Below are positions 17,329 through 25,437 of a stretch of 43,279 nucleotides of DNA, one piece after another (the stretch's first letter is position 1; each line of letters opens with the position of its first letter). Both the position numbers and the translations under genes were made by a program. Under the pieces are notes generated by a model, which searched no databases, was not told the origin of the DNA, and worked only from the letters and a program-made list of their open reading frames with translations. Source of the stretch: Austwickia sp039812465 (GTDB lineage Bacteria; Actinomycetota; Actinomycetes; Actinomycetales; Dermatophilaceae); assembly GCA_039812465.1 (NCBI GenBank), contig JBDIAS010000006.1:1-43279 (forward strand), read 5' to 3'.

Positions 17329-18651
17329 TCAGCGCTGCCCGGCCGGCTCCGGCTCCTGGACGGCCCCCGGCTCGTCGGCCTCGGCCTGGCCGCCCACGTC
17401 GGGCGACTCGCCGTGGCCGTCCTGCGACTGCCCGGACTCGTCCACCGCGTGCTCCGCGCCGGCGGCGCCCTCGGCGGACGCCTCGCCGTCCCCTGCCTGG
17501 CCCTCGGGCGACTCCTGCGCGATCTCGCCCAGCTGGCGGCCGTCCTCGGTGCCTGACCCCTCATGGCCGGGCTGCTCGTGTCCTGCCTGCTCGTGGACTG
17601 ACTCCTCGTAGCCGGCCTCTGCGCTCGTCGAGAGCTCCCCCAACAGCTCGTCGCCCACGCCCACGCCGACACCGAACGTGGCCAGCATCGTGCGCACGTT
17701 GCTCAGCTGGGAGGTGATCGAGTCGCGGCGGGCCATCGCGGCCGCCAGCTCGCGCTCGGACTCGCGGCGGATCCGCTCGGCCTGGATCCGCGCGGTCTCC
17801 ACCATCTCGTGGGCCTGCTCCTTGGCCTCGGCGAGCCGGTGGGCGGCCTCCTCGGCCGCGCCAGCCCGCTCTTGGTCCCCCTCGGCGCGAAGGGTCTCGA
17901 CGCGGTCGACGACGCGCTTGAGCTCTTCCTCCTGCGCCGCGATCTGCCCCTGGAACTCTCGCGCCGCGTGCTCGCGGCGCTGCCCCAGCGTGTGCTCGAA
18001 GTCCGCCGCCGCGGCGGAGGCGTGCGCCCGCTGCCGCTCGTAGTAGGCCTCAGCCTCCTCCCGCCGGGCGGCCGCGTCCCGCACCGCGTCGTCCACGATC
18101 GTGCCGGCGCTCTCGCGGGCGTCGATCATCAGCTGCTCGGAGTCGGTGTCGGCGCGCTCCCTGGTCTCGGCCGCGTACTGCTCGGATCCGCGCCGCACCC
18201 GCTCGGCCTCGTCCGTGGCGTCGGCGCGGATCCGATCGGCGTCGCTGCTCGCCTTGGTCAGCATGGACGCGGCCTCCGCCTCCGCCAGCGAGAGGATCTG
18301 ACCGATGCGCTTGCCGAGATGGACGAACGTGGAGGTGTCGACCTCCGCGGGAGACTGCGCGTGGGCCTGCGCCTGCGCGCTCTCCGCCCTGGCCACCGCC
18401 TCGCTCGCCCGGGCCTGCTCCTCGCTGAGCTTGACGCGCAACGCTTCCCGCTCGGACTCGAGCTGCTCCAAGCGGCGCCGCAGGTCGTCACGTTCGCTGG
18501 CCGCGGCGGAGGCCTGGCCCGCGGCTCTGGCGCTGTCCTCCCGCGCGGTCGCCGCGGCCTCGCGGGCCGCCGTCAGCGCGGACTCGACCTGTGCGGGGTC
18601 GAACCCGCGGAAGACAATGGCGAACTGCTGCGCTCCGCCGTCGATGGTCAT
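17329..18651 (-). CDS. DivIVA-like coiled-coil protein with acidic C-terminal tail (440 aa)
   Basis: The N-terminus carries FAIVFRGFDPAQVESAL (10-26), close to the F-x-x-V-x-R-G-Y/F-D-x-x-Q-V start of DivIVA/Wag31 proteins, which bind curved membrane at poles and septa. Residues 27-100 and about 110-335 are almost pure heptad coiled coil rich in Ala, Glu, Arg and Gln. The stretch GKRIGQILSLAEAEAASML resembles the second DivIVA segment. The last ~100 residues are an acidic, Gly/Gln/His-rich disordered tail. The start overlaps the stop of the upstream coiled-coil gene (TGATG at 18651). A scaffold role in polar growth, septation or cytoskeleton is an inference from family form. Confidence 0.75.
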   Translation of the reverse strand: MTIDGGAQQFAIVFRGFDPAQVESALTAAREAAATAREDSARAAGQASAAASERDDLRRRLEQLESEREALRVKLSEEQARASEAVARAESAQAQAHAQSPAEVDTSTFVHLGKRIGQILSLAEAEAASMLTKASSDADRIRADATDEAERVRRGSEQYAAETRERADTDSEQLMIDARESAGTIVDDAVRDAAARREEAEAYYERQRAHASAAAADFEHTLGQRREHAAREFQGQIAAQEEELKRVVDRVETLRAEGDQERAGAAEEAAHRLAEAKEQAHEMVETARIQAERIRRESERELAAAMARRDSITSQLSNVRTMLATFGVGVGVGDELLGELSTSAEAGYEESVHEQAGHEQPGHEGSGTEDGRQLGEIAQESPEGQAGDGEASAEGAAGAEHAVDESGQSQDGHGESPDVGGQAEADEPGAVQEPEPAGQR

Positions 18652-20123
18652 CAGGGCTCCTCGCTGTTCGGGGTGGTGCTGGTGGGGGTGGGGTCGCCGC
18701 CGTGGCGGGCTCCGACGGGGACAGGATGCTCCGGCACGCCGAGTGCCTCGATCACGGCGGACAGGTCGTCCAATTGCCGTGCGATGTCGTCACGCTGGGC
18801 GGCGAGGGCGTTCACCTCGTCGCGCGCCCGGGCGGCGGCCGCCTCCGCCTCCGAGCGCATCCGCTCGGTCCGCTCCTGCGCCTGCTGGGTCATCGTCATG
18901 ATCTCCAGCCGACTGGTGCGGTGGTATTCGTACGCCTCCCGGTGCACGCGTTCGGCCTCGGCGCCGGTGCGGTCCCGGACGAGCTTGGCCGCCCGCTCGG
19001 CTTCGGTGAGGCGACGCGTCGCGCGCTCCTCGATCTCTTCGGCGCGGGCACGCGACTCGGCCAGGATCTCCTCGGCGTCGCGACGCGCGGACGCGACGGC
19101 CACCTCCGCCTCGTGGCGGGCCGCGCGCAAGGCGGCCTCGGCCTCCTCGCGACGCCGCACCACCTCACCCTCCGAGTCCGCCACGTAGGCGCCCGCCCGG
19201 GTCCGAGCGCTCGCGAGCAGCACCGAGGCCCGCCCCCGAACGGTGCGGGCGCGGCGCTCCAACTCGTAGTGATGCGCCTTGTGCCGTCCGGCCATCTCCG
19301 CTTCGGTCTTGGCCATCAGCTCCGCGGCGGTCGCCGTCGCCCAGGCCAGGTGCTCCTCGGCCTGCGCCATGGTCGCTGCCGCCGATTCCTCGGCCTGGAC
19401 CTGCCGGGCCTGCGCGTCGGCCTGCGCGTGCGCCTCCAGGTCGGCCGCGCGTTGCTGGGAGTTGCGCTCCGCCGCGGCCAGCTCCTGGTAGCGGCGAGCG
19501 ATCTCCGCGTCCGTCTCGGCGCGCAGCCGCTCGCGCTCGACCCGGGCCTCCTCGGCGAGCCGCGCGGCCTCCTCCTGCGCGTGCTGCACGACGCCCTGGG
19601 CCGCCCGTTGGGCCTCCTCGTCGCGCTCCGCCAAGAGCTGCTGGTAGGAGCGCTCCTCCTGCGCCAGCCGCTCCCGCTGAGCGGCGGCTTCCTGCTCGGC
19701 GCGCTCCCGGATGCCGTGGGCATCCCGACTCCCCTGGTCGCGGATCTGCTGCGCGGTCTCCTCTGCGAGCGCGATGGCCTCGCTGGCAGCCTTGGACGCC
19801 TGCGTCTGCACGACGGCGGCCTGGTCGGTCGCGTCCGTGATCAGCGCGTCGACCTCGGTGCGGCCGCGGGTGAGCAGCTCCTGCGCCTCGGCGCGAGCCC
19901 GGGCGATGCCGTCCTGGGCGTGGCGCAGCTCGTCGTGCGCCTCGACGGTCGCCTTGGCGATCCGGTCGGCCTCTTCGCGCGCGTGCGCCGCCTGGGTCTC
20001 CGCCTCCGAGCGGACCTCGTCGGCGATCGCCTGGGCGCGCGCGAGGATCGACAGGGTCTCCCGCACGCTGTCATCGACGTCGAGGCCGCCCACTGGTGCG
20101 GGCGCCTCCCCGGCCACGGTCAT
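18651..20123 (-). CDS. Long Ala/Glu-rich coiled-coil protein, Scy/DivIVA-like scaffold (490 aa)
   Basis: Almost the whole 490-residue chain is predicted coiled coil made of Ala, Glu, Arg and Gln heptads. No membrane segment is present. A segment near the N-terminus (RETLSILARAQAIADEVRSEAE, about 21-42) resembles the second coiled coil of DivIVA/Wag31. The composition recalls the Streptomyces scaffold Scy. The C-terminal ~35 residues are Pro/Thr-rich. The ATG at 20123 has only a weak upstream purine run, and an in-frame TGA 21 bases upstream excludes a longer start. The 57-bp gap to the upstream trmB gene holds a strong TAAGGAGG that is too far from this ATG (about 45 bases). The gene is one-base coupled to the second coiled-coil gene. 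Confidence 0.75.
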   Translation of the reverse strand: MTVAGEAPAPVGGLDVDDSVRETLSILARAQAIADEVRSEAETQAAHAREEADRIAKATVEAHDELRHAQDGIARARAEAQELLTRGRTEVDALITDATDQAAVVQTQASKAASEAIALAEETAQQIRDQGSRDAHGIRERAEQEAAAQRERLAQEERSYQQLLAERDEEAQRAAQGVVQHAQEEAARLAEEARVERERLRAETDAEIARRYQELAAAERNSQQRAADLEAHAQADAQARQVQAEESAAATMAQAEEHLAWATATAAELMAKTEAEMAGRHKAHHYELERRARTVRGRASVLLASARTRAGAYVADSEGEVVRRREEAEAALRAARHEAEVAVASARRDAEEILAESRARAEEIEERATRRLTEAERAAKLVRDRTGAEAERVHREAYEYHRTSRLEIMTMTQQAQERTERMRSEAEAAAARARDEVNALAAQRDDIARQLDDLSAVIEALGVPEHPVPVGARHGGDPTPTSTTPNSEEP

Positions 20124-20180
20124 GCCCCCGATGATGGCATGTCACGGCCCGCATGACGACCATCTGGGCGTGTGTCCTCC

Positions 20181-20978
20181 TTACTCCTGCAACGAAATCC
20201 GTGATTCAGGCGGGTCGGATGGTGCGATCTGCCGCCGACGGACCGCCTGGATGTCGAACGCTGTTCGTCCCTGTCGGGCGCCCTTGCGTTCGAAGTGGGT
20301 CTCGGGTCGACCCTCCCAGCGGGGCGCGTAGCCCCCGGATGGCCCGCCCTGATAGGGGTTGCACAGCATGGGCACGGACTCGACCGCCACCAGCATCGAG
20401 GCGGCGTAGTCCGCCCAGTCCGTCGCGAGGCGCAGCACCCCGCCGGGCGATAGCACCTGGGCGGCGTCGCGCAGCGTCGCGGGGGTGATCAGGCGCCTCT
20501 TGTGGTGGCGCGCCTTGGGCCAGGGATCCGGGAAGAAGATGCGGATCTCCGCGACCGACGCCGGCTCCAACCCCGTGCGCAGCAGCGCCGCCGCGTCGGC
20601 CTGCAGGACGCGTACGTTGCAGAGGCCGGCGCGATCCGCCCGCAGCACGGTCTTGGCCGCGCCGGGGCGATAGACCTCCACGGCCAGGTGGTCCCACTGC
20701 GGGTGCGCCGCCGCGGAGGCGAGCACGACCTCCCCAACGCCGGAACCGATCTCGACGACCAAAGGCGCCGACCGGCCGAAGGCCATCACCGGGTCGAACC
20801 GCCACCGCGGATCCAGGGACGCATCCCGCTCGCCACGCTGCGGGTGCACGAGCAGTTCCTCGTGCCGTGGCCGCCACGCTCGCGCGATCTTGGGGTGCAC
20901 GCGCCCGTCGCGGCGCGCGAACGAGACCACCTCGCGGCGTAGGCCCCGCGGCAACGGCCCGCGCGGCTCCTGGGTCAC
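20181..20978 (-). CDS. trmB: tRNA (guanine-46-N7)-methyltransferase TrmB
   Basis: TrmB uses S-adenosylmethionine to methylate G46 in the tRNA variable loop. The 265-residue protein has the SAM motif VVEIGSGVGE (74-83), the catalytic/tRNA-binding segment FFPDPWPKARHHKRRL and the C-terminal THFERKG motif, all diagnostic. The GTG start at 20978 overlaps the lepA stop by four bases (GTGA, 20975-20978). The stop TAA is part of TAAGGAGG, a good ribosome binding site placed at the gene's own end. Confidence 0.95.
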   Translation of the reverse strand: MTQEPRGPLPRGLRREVVSFARRDGRVHPKIARAWRPRHEELLVHPQRGERDASLDPRWRFDPVMAFGRSAPLVVEIGSGVGEVVLASAAAHPQWDHLAVEVYRPGAAKTVLRADRAGLCNVRVLQADAAALLRTGLEPASVAEIRIFFPDPWPKARHHKRRLITPATLRDAAQVLSPGGVLRLATDWADYAASMLVAVESVPMLCNPYQGGPSGGYAPRWEGRPETHFERKGARQGRTAFDIQAVRRRQIAPSDPPESRISLQE

Positions 20979-22867
20979 TTCTTGGCGGCCTCGACGTCGT
21001 CCGAGGACAGCGCGGCGATGAACGCCTCCTGGGGCACCTCGACGCGGCCGACCATCTTCATGCGCTTCTTGCCCTCCTTCTGCTTCTCCAGCAGCTTGCG
21101 CTTGCGGGAGATGTCGCCCCCGTAGCACTTCGCCAGGACGTCCTTGCGGATCGCCCGGATCGTCTCCCGGGCGATGATCCGGGAGCCGATGGCCGCCTGG
21201 ATCGGCACCTCGTACTGCTGGCGCGGGATCAGCTTGCGCAGCTTGCTCGCCATCGCCACCCCGTACGAATACGCCTTCTCCTTGTGCACGATCGCGCTGA
21301 ACGCATCCACCTGCTCGCCCTGCAGGAGGATGTCCACCTTGACGAGGTCGGCCACCTGATCGCCGTCGGGTTCGTAGTCCAGCGAGGCATATCCGCGGGT
21401 GCGCGACTTCAACTGGTCGAAGAAGTCGAAGACGATCTCCGCGAGGGGCAGCGTGTAGCGCATCTCCACGCGTTCCGGGCTGAGGTAGTCCATCCCCCGC
21501 AGCGTCCCGCGCCGTTGCTGGCAGAGCTCCATGATCGCGCCGATGAACTCGCTCGGCGCCAGGATCGTGGCCCGTACGACGGGCTCACGGATTTCCGCCA
21601 CCTTGCCCGTAGGGAACTCGCTCGGGTTGGTCACCTCCACGACGGAGCGGTCCTCCATCGTGACGTCGTACTCGACGTTCGGCAGCGTGGAGATCAGGTC
21701 CAGCCCGAACTCCCGCTCCAGCCGCTCCCGCACGATCTCCAGGTGCAGCATCCCGAGGAAGCCCACCCGGAAGCCGAAGCCGAGCGCCGCGGACGTCTCC
21801 GGCTCGTAGACCAGGGCGGCGTCGTTGAGCTTCAGCTTGTCGAGGGCGTCCCGCAGCTCCGGGTAGTCCGAGCCGTCGATCGGGAACAGCCCCGAGAACA
21901 CCATCGGACGCGGGTCGCGGTAGCCTCCGAGGGCCGCCTCCGCGGGCCTGCCCGCACCCGTCACCGTGTCGCCCACCCGCGACTGGCGCACGTCCTTCAC
22001 CCCCGTGATCAGGTAGCCCACCTCGCCGACCCCAAGCCCCGCGCAGGGCTCCGGCTCCGGGGAGGAGACGCCGATCTCGAGGAGCTCGTGGGTCGCCTTC
22101 GTACTCATCATCAGGATCCGCTCGCGCGGGTTGAGCTGCCCGTCGATCACGCGGACGTAGGTAACCACGCCCCGGTACGTGTCGTACACGGAGTCGAAGA
22201 TCATGGCCCGCGCGGGGGCCTGCGCGTCACCGCTCGGCGGGGGCACCCGCTCCACGATCCGGTCGAGCAGTTCCTGCACGCCCACGCCCGTCTTGCCGGA
22301 GACGTGCATGACCTCCCCCGTATCGCACCCGATGAGATGCGCGAGTTCCTCGGCGAACTTCTCCGGCTGCGCCGCGGGCAGGTCGATCTTGTTGAGCACC
22401 GGGATGATCTCCAGGTCGTGCTCCATGGCCAGGTAGAGGTTCGCCAACGTCTGCGCTTCGATGCCCTGCGCGGCGTCCACGAGCAGAATGGCCCCCTCGC
22501 AGGCGGCCAGGCTGCGGGACACCTCGTACGTGAAGTCCACGTGCCCGGGGGTGTCGATCATGTTCAGGCAGTACGTCTCCGCGGTGCCACTCGCCGCGAA
22601 GCCGGGCTCTGCCGTCGAGCCTGGCGCCGCGGCCCAGGGCATCCGCACGGCTTGGGACTTGATCGTGATCCCGCGCTCGCGCTCGATGTCCATGCGGTCC
22701 AGGTACTGGGCGCGCATGACCCGCTCGTCCACCACGCCGGTGATCTGCAGCATCCGATCGGCCAGCGTCGACTTGCCGTGGTCGATGTGGGCGATGATGC
22801 AGAAGTTGCGGATCAGCTCCGGCGGCGTCGCCGCGGGCGGCAACGCGCGGGGGGCGCGGGGTGACAC
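20975..22867 (-). CDS. lepA: Elongation factor 4 (LepA), ribosome back-translocase GTPase
   Basis: EF4/LepA is a translational GTPase that acts on stalled or incorrectly translocated ribosomes and in initiation or assembly. It has G1 AHIDHGKST (26-34), G2 RERGITIK, G3 DTPGH (105-109) and G4 NKID (159-162). The C-terminal domain has the LepA signature KVDILLQGEQVDAFS and the basic end RKRKLLEKQKEGKKRMK. At 630 residues it is about 30 longer than E. coli LepA, partly through an Ala/Gly/Thr-rich insert (about 79-98) before G3. The GTG start at 22867 has GAGG eight bases upstream. Confidence 0.97.
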   Translation of the reverse strand: MSPRAPRALPPAATPPELIRNFCIIAHIDHGKSTLADRMLQITGVVDERVMRAQYLDRMDIERERGITIKSQAVRMPWAAAPGSTAEPGFAASGTAETYCLNMIDTPGHVDFTYEVSRSLAACEGAILLVDAAQGIEAQTLANLYLAMEHDLEIIPVLNKIDLPAAQPEKFAEELAHLIGCDTGEVMHVSGKTGVGVQELLDRIVERVPPPSGDAQAPARAMIFDSVYDTYRGVVTYVRVIDGQLNPRERILMMSTKATHELLEIGVSSPEPEPCAGLGVGEVGYLITGVKDVRQSRVGDTVTGAGRPAEAALGGYRDPRPMVFSGLFPIDGSDYPELRDALDKLKLNDAALVYEPETSAALGFGFRVGFLGMLHLEIVRERLEREFGLDLISTLPNVEYDVTMEDRSVVEVTNPSEFPTGKVAEIREPVVRATILAPSEFIGAIMELCQQRRGTLRGMDYLSPERVEMRYTLPLAEIVFDFFDQLKSRTRGYASLDYEPDGDQVADLVKVDILLQGEQVDAFSAIVHKEKAYSYGVAMASKLRKLIPRQQYEVPIQAAIGSRIIARETIRAIRKDVLAKCYGGDISRKRKLLEKQKEGKKRMKMVGRVEVPQEAFIAALSSDDVEAAKK

Positions 22868-23079
22868 AGGCGAAACCTCGGGGGGTGAAGGGCGACGGGC
22901 GGCCCGACCTGGGCGGGGAGCGGGCCTCCCCGTCCGCGGGACGAGGCGACGCGCTGCGGCCCACCGCAGGAGCGGGCCCGCCGCCCATCATCCCACGACG
23001 GCGGGGGTCGACCCGCACGCCGCCCGGTGGGCCAGGACCGCGACGGCCGGCGTCTGCCGCGCTGGCTACCGTTCACCCC

Positions 23080-23652
23080 ATGGACTCTGCCCGCCTCACC
23101 GCCGCCCTGCGTTCCGCGCTCAGCACCCTCGGCCGGGGCGTCCTGGAGGGCGCGGCGGGACGACGGCTGCCGGACCAGCGACGCCCTGGGCACAACGAGC
23201 GCAGACCCGACCCCGGCGCTCCCCCTCCGGGCGGTCCCGCGCGCGGCGGGTACGCCGGTGACTTCCGGGGAGTGCCGACCATCGACTACGCGCCCGCGTC
23301 GGATGGTGATCCGGACCCGGGCGAGATCGTCTGGGCCTGGGTGCCGTACGAGGAGGACCACACTCGAGGCAAGGACCGTCCGGTCCTCGTGATCGGCCAT
23401 GACGGCGCGCTGCTGCTGGCCCTTCAGGTGACCAGCCAGGACCATGACCGGGACGCGGCCCAGGAGGCTCGGGCGGGGCGCTACTGGATGGACATCGGCA
23501 CCGGCCCGTGGGACCCGCAGGGACGGCCCAGCGAGGTGCGCGTGAACCGCATTCTCCGCCTCGATCCGCGGGCGGTGCGCCGGGAAGGCTCCGCCCTGGA
23601 CCGGCGCCGGTACGAGGAGGTGACCGCCGAGGTCCTCCGGAGGGTCCGGTGA
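23080..23652 (+). CDS. PemK/MazF-fold protein with disordered N-terminus
   Basis: Residues 78-190 match the PemK/MazF (CcdB/Kid) beta-barrel: GEIVWAWVPYEED, then KDRPVLVIG, a central strand LLLALQVTSQDHD, and a late segment RVNRILRLDPRAVRREGSALD. Classic members are mRNA interferases paired with a small antitoxin. Here residues 1-77 are a basic, Pro/Gly-rich disordered extension, and no antitoxin frame is visible on either side. The family may therefore be a stand-alone RNA-binding or nuclease version. The stop overlaps the GTG of the acetyltransferase gene (GTGA). The 212-bp gap upstream, divergent from lepA, holds no other gene that I can support. Confidence 0.8.
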   Translation: MDSARLTAALRSALSTLGRGVLEGAAGRRLPDQRRPGHNERRPDPGAPPPGGPARGGYAGDFRGVPTIDYAPASDGDPDPGEIVWAWVPYEEDHTRGKDRPVLVIGHDGALLLALQVTSQDHDRDAAQEARAGRYWMDIGTGPWDPQGRPSEVRVNRILRLDPRAVRREGSALDRRRYEEVTAEVLRRVR

Positions 23653-24209
23653 GCTCCCCCGCGGAGGTGGTTGCCTGCGGGCCGCCGCGGATCCGCGACG
23701 CCGTCCCCGCCGACGCAGGCCCCTGCGCCGCGATCTACGCCCCCTTCGTGGCGGGCTCCGTCGTGTCGTTGGAGGAGTCGCCGCCGGACAGTAGCGAGAT
23801 GGCGCGGCGGATCGAGAGCGTCCAGCGCACCCACGCCTGGCTGGTCCTGGAGGTCGACGGCCGGGTCGTCGGGTACGCGTACGGCGCGCCCTTCCGCAGC
23901 CGGTACGCGTTCCGGTGGACGGCCGAGGTCAGCGTCTACCTCGCGCCGCAGGCACGGGGAAACGGCAGCGGACGGGCACTGTACGAGGCGCTGTTCGACG
24001 TTCTCGCCGCGCGAGGCTACCGACGGGTGGTCGCCTGCGTCGTCGAACCCAACCCCGCCAGCACCGCGCTGCACCGGGTCCTCGGGTTCGGCCTCGTCGG
24101 CACCTTCCGGGACGTGGGCTACAAAGGCGGGGCCTGGCAGGACCTCACCTTCGTCGAGCGAGCGATCGGACCCGACGATGACCCCCCGCCGCAGCACCTC
24201 GGCCCCTGA
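23649..24209 (+). CDS. GNAT-family N-acetyltransferase (phosphinothricin/methionine-sulfone type)
   Basis: This 186-residue protein is a GNAT acetyltransferase of the Pat/YncA group. The family acetylates small amino-acid-like amines such as phosphinothricin, methionine sulfone or sulfoximine. Motif A is QARGNGSG (101-108). The N-terminal RDAVPADAGPCAAIYAPFV, the FEE-like SLEESPP segment, WLVLEVDGRVVGYAYG and the late VEPNPASTALHRVLGF are all usual for the group. The GTG start at 23649 overlaps the MazF-like stop by four bases. The substrate cannot be set from sequence. Confidence 0.88.
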   Translation: MSSPAEVVACGPPRIRDAVPADAGPCAAIYAPFVAGSVVSLEESPPDSSEMARRIESVQRTHAWLVLEVDGRVVGYAYGAPFRSRYAFRWTAEVSVYLAPQARGNGSGRALYEALFDVLAARGYRRVVACVVEPNPASTALHRVLGFGLVGTFRDVGYKGGAWQDLTFVERAIGPDDDPPPQHLGP

Positions 24210-24231
24210 CTGCGGGTTCTTCGCCAGGTTC

Positions 24232-24286
24232 CTCGGAGCAGTCGAGGACGCAACCATGGGTCACCGTATGGCCCGACTGCTCCGAG
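24232..24286. terminator. Long-loop inverted repeat between convergent genes, probable bidirectional terminator
   Basis: CTCGGAGCAGTCG (24232-24244) is repeated exactly as its reverse complement at 24274-24286. The arms are 13 bp with no mismatch and the loop is 29 bases. The loop can form a small inner stem (CCAT with ATGG). It lies 23 bp after the acetyltransferase stop and 26 bp before the stop of the convergent lipoprotein gene. There is no T tract. A bidirectional terminator fits best; a protein-binding palindrome is less likely. Confidence 0.65.
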
Positions 24287-24311
24287 CAGCCCGAACGCCC
24301 GGACCCTGGGG

Positions 24312-25427
24312 TCACATCCCGGCGAGGATCTCGTCCACCTGGGCGTCAGTGAGCTCGTGGTGGTAGGCGTCCTTGTAGAACCGGTGCGTGAGCCGCTTGA
24401 GGTGATCCTGCGTCATCTTCTCCGGATACATCTTCGAGGCCGCGAACGCCACCGACAGCGGCTGCTCGCTGGTGCGGTTGCCCCAGATGTGCGCGGCGAT
24501 CGGCATGTGATAAACCCGCTTGTCCTTCACGGCCGCGACGGGCGCGAACTTCGCTTCATCGAGCGTGGTCTTCACCGATGTCGGGTCGTTGACGAAGATC
24601 ACCTGCGGGTTCCACGCCACGACCTGCTCGGCGCTGAACTTCAGGCTCTCGTTGGTGTTCCCCTCGGTCACGGGTTTGCCGCCCGCCCTGGCGATCCACC
24701 ACTGGGCGATCGTGTGCGGTTGGCCCATGCTCTTGGGATCCAGCGACAAGGCGCTGACCCGCTCCGAGTCCGGCACGTCCTTCACCGCGTCGCCCACCTC
24801 GGCGACGATCGCGTCGAACGTCTGTGAGTAGTCCTGCGCACGATCCGGCACGTTCAGCGCCTCGCCGAGCAGCGTCACGACCTTCTTGACGTCCTCGTCG
24901 TTCTGCCAGCGCAGCACGATGGTCTTCACGCCGATCTTGTCCAGTTGGTCGACGTCGCCGGGGGTCATCGTCAGCACGACGTCCGGCTTGGCGGCGACGA
25001 TCTCTTCGGCCTTCGCTCCGTATTCGGGCGACTGCATGACCGGCTGGCCACCGATCTGCGGGCCGAACACGTACTGGTATTTCCAGCGAGTGTCCTTGGT
25101 GAAGTTCGGCGGCAGGCCGTCGACGATCAGGTCACCCTTGCCGAGCGCAAAGAGGAAGCTGTTGATCACCGGAACCGACCCGAGCGTGACCACCCGCGTG
25201 ACGTTGACGGGGAGCTCGACCTGGCGCCCGGCCATGTCGGTCACGGTGCGCGTGGCGTTCTGCCCGCTCGCCGTCGGTGAGTCCCCAGGCGATCCGGCGG
25301 ACGAGCCGCACCCGCTCGCGGCGAATGCCACAGCCGCGGCCAGGGCGAGCGACGCGACGCGCCGGGAGGGGAAGTTTCGACCCCGCGCGGGGGAAGCCGC
25401 CGTGGACAGTGTGAGACGGGTTGACAT
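24312..25427 (-). CDS. ABC transporter substrate-binding lipoprotein (cluster A-II, FepB/BtuF/MolA type)
   Basis: The 371-residue protein has a basic N-terminus, a hydrophobic stretch and the lipobox AASGC with Cys40 as the lipidated residue, then a Gly/Ser/Pro linker. The mature part is a TroA/BtuF-like binding protein (COG0614 type): TVTDMAGRQVELP, then RVVTLG and PDVVLTM strands, and a long backbone helix. The family binds siderophores, haem, cobalamin, or molybdate/tungstate (MolA). The segment HIWGNRTSEQPLSVAFAAS near 320 differs from typical siderophore binders. The ATG has AAAGGA five bases upstream. It is the last gene of the importer operon, 10 bp after the ATPase. Confidence 0.9.
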   Translation of the reverse strand: MSTRLTLSTAASPARGRNFPSRRVASLALAAAVAFAASGCGSSAGSPGDSPTASGQNATRTVTDMAGRQVELPVNVTRVVTLGSVPVINSFLFALGKGDLIVDGLPPNFTKDTRWKYQYVFGPQIGGQPVMQSPEYGAKAEEIVAAKPDVVLTMTPGDVDQLDKIGVKTIVLRWQNDEDVKKVVTLLGEALNVPDRAQDYSQTFDAIVAEVGDAVKDVPDSERVSALSLDPKSMGQPHTIAQWWIARAGGKPVTEGNTNESLKFSAEQVVAWNPQVIFVNDPTSVKTTLDEAKFAPVAAVKDKRVYHMPIAAHIWGNRTSEQPLSVAFAASKMYPEKMTQDHLKRLTHRFYKDAYHHELTDAQVDEILAGM

Positions 25428-25437
25428 AGCGGTCCTT

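Noticed and set aside
20100..20163. Short minus-strand ATG frame after TAAGGAGG at the trmB end
   Set aside because: The site is 12 bases from the ATG, the frame is out of phase with the coiled-coil gene, and the peptide is short with no recognisable content.
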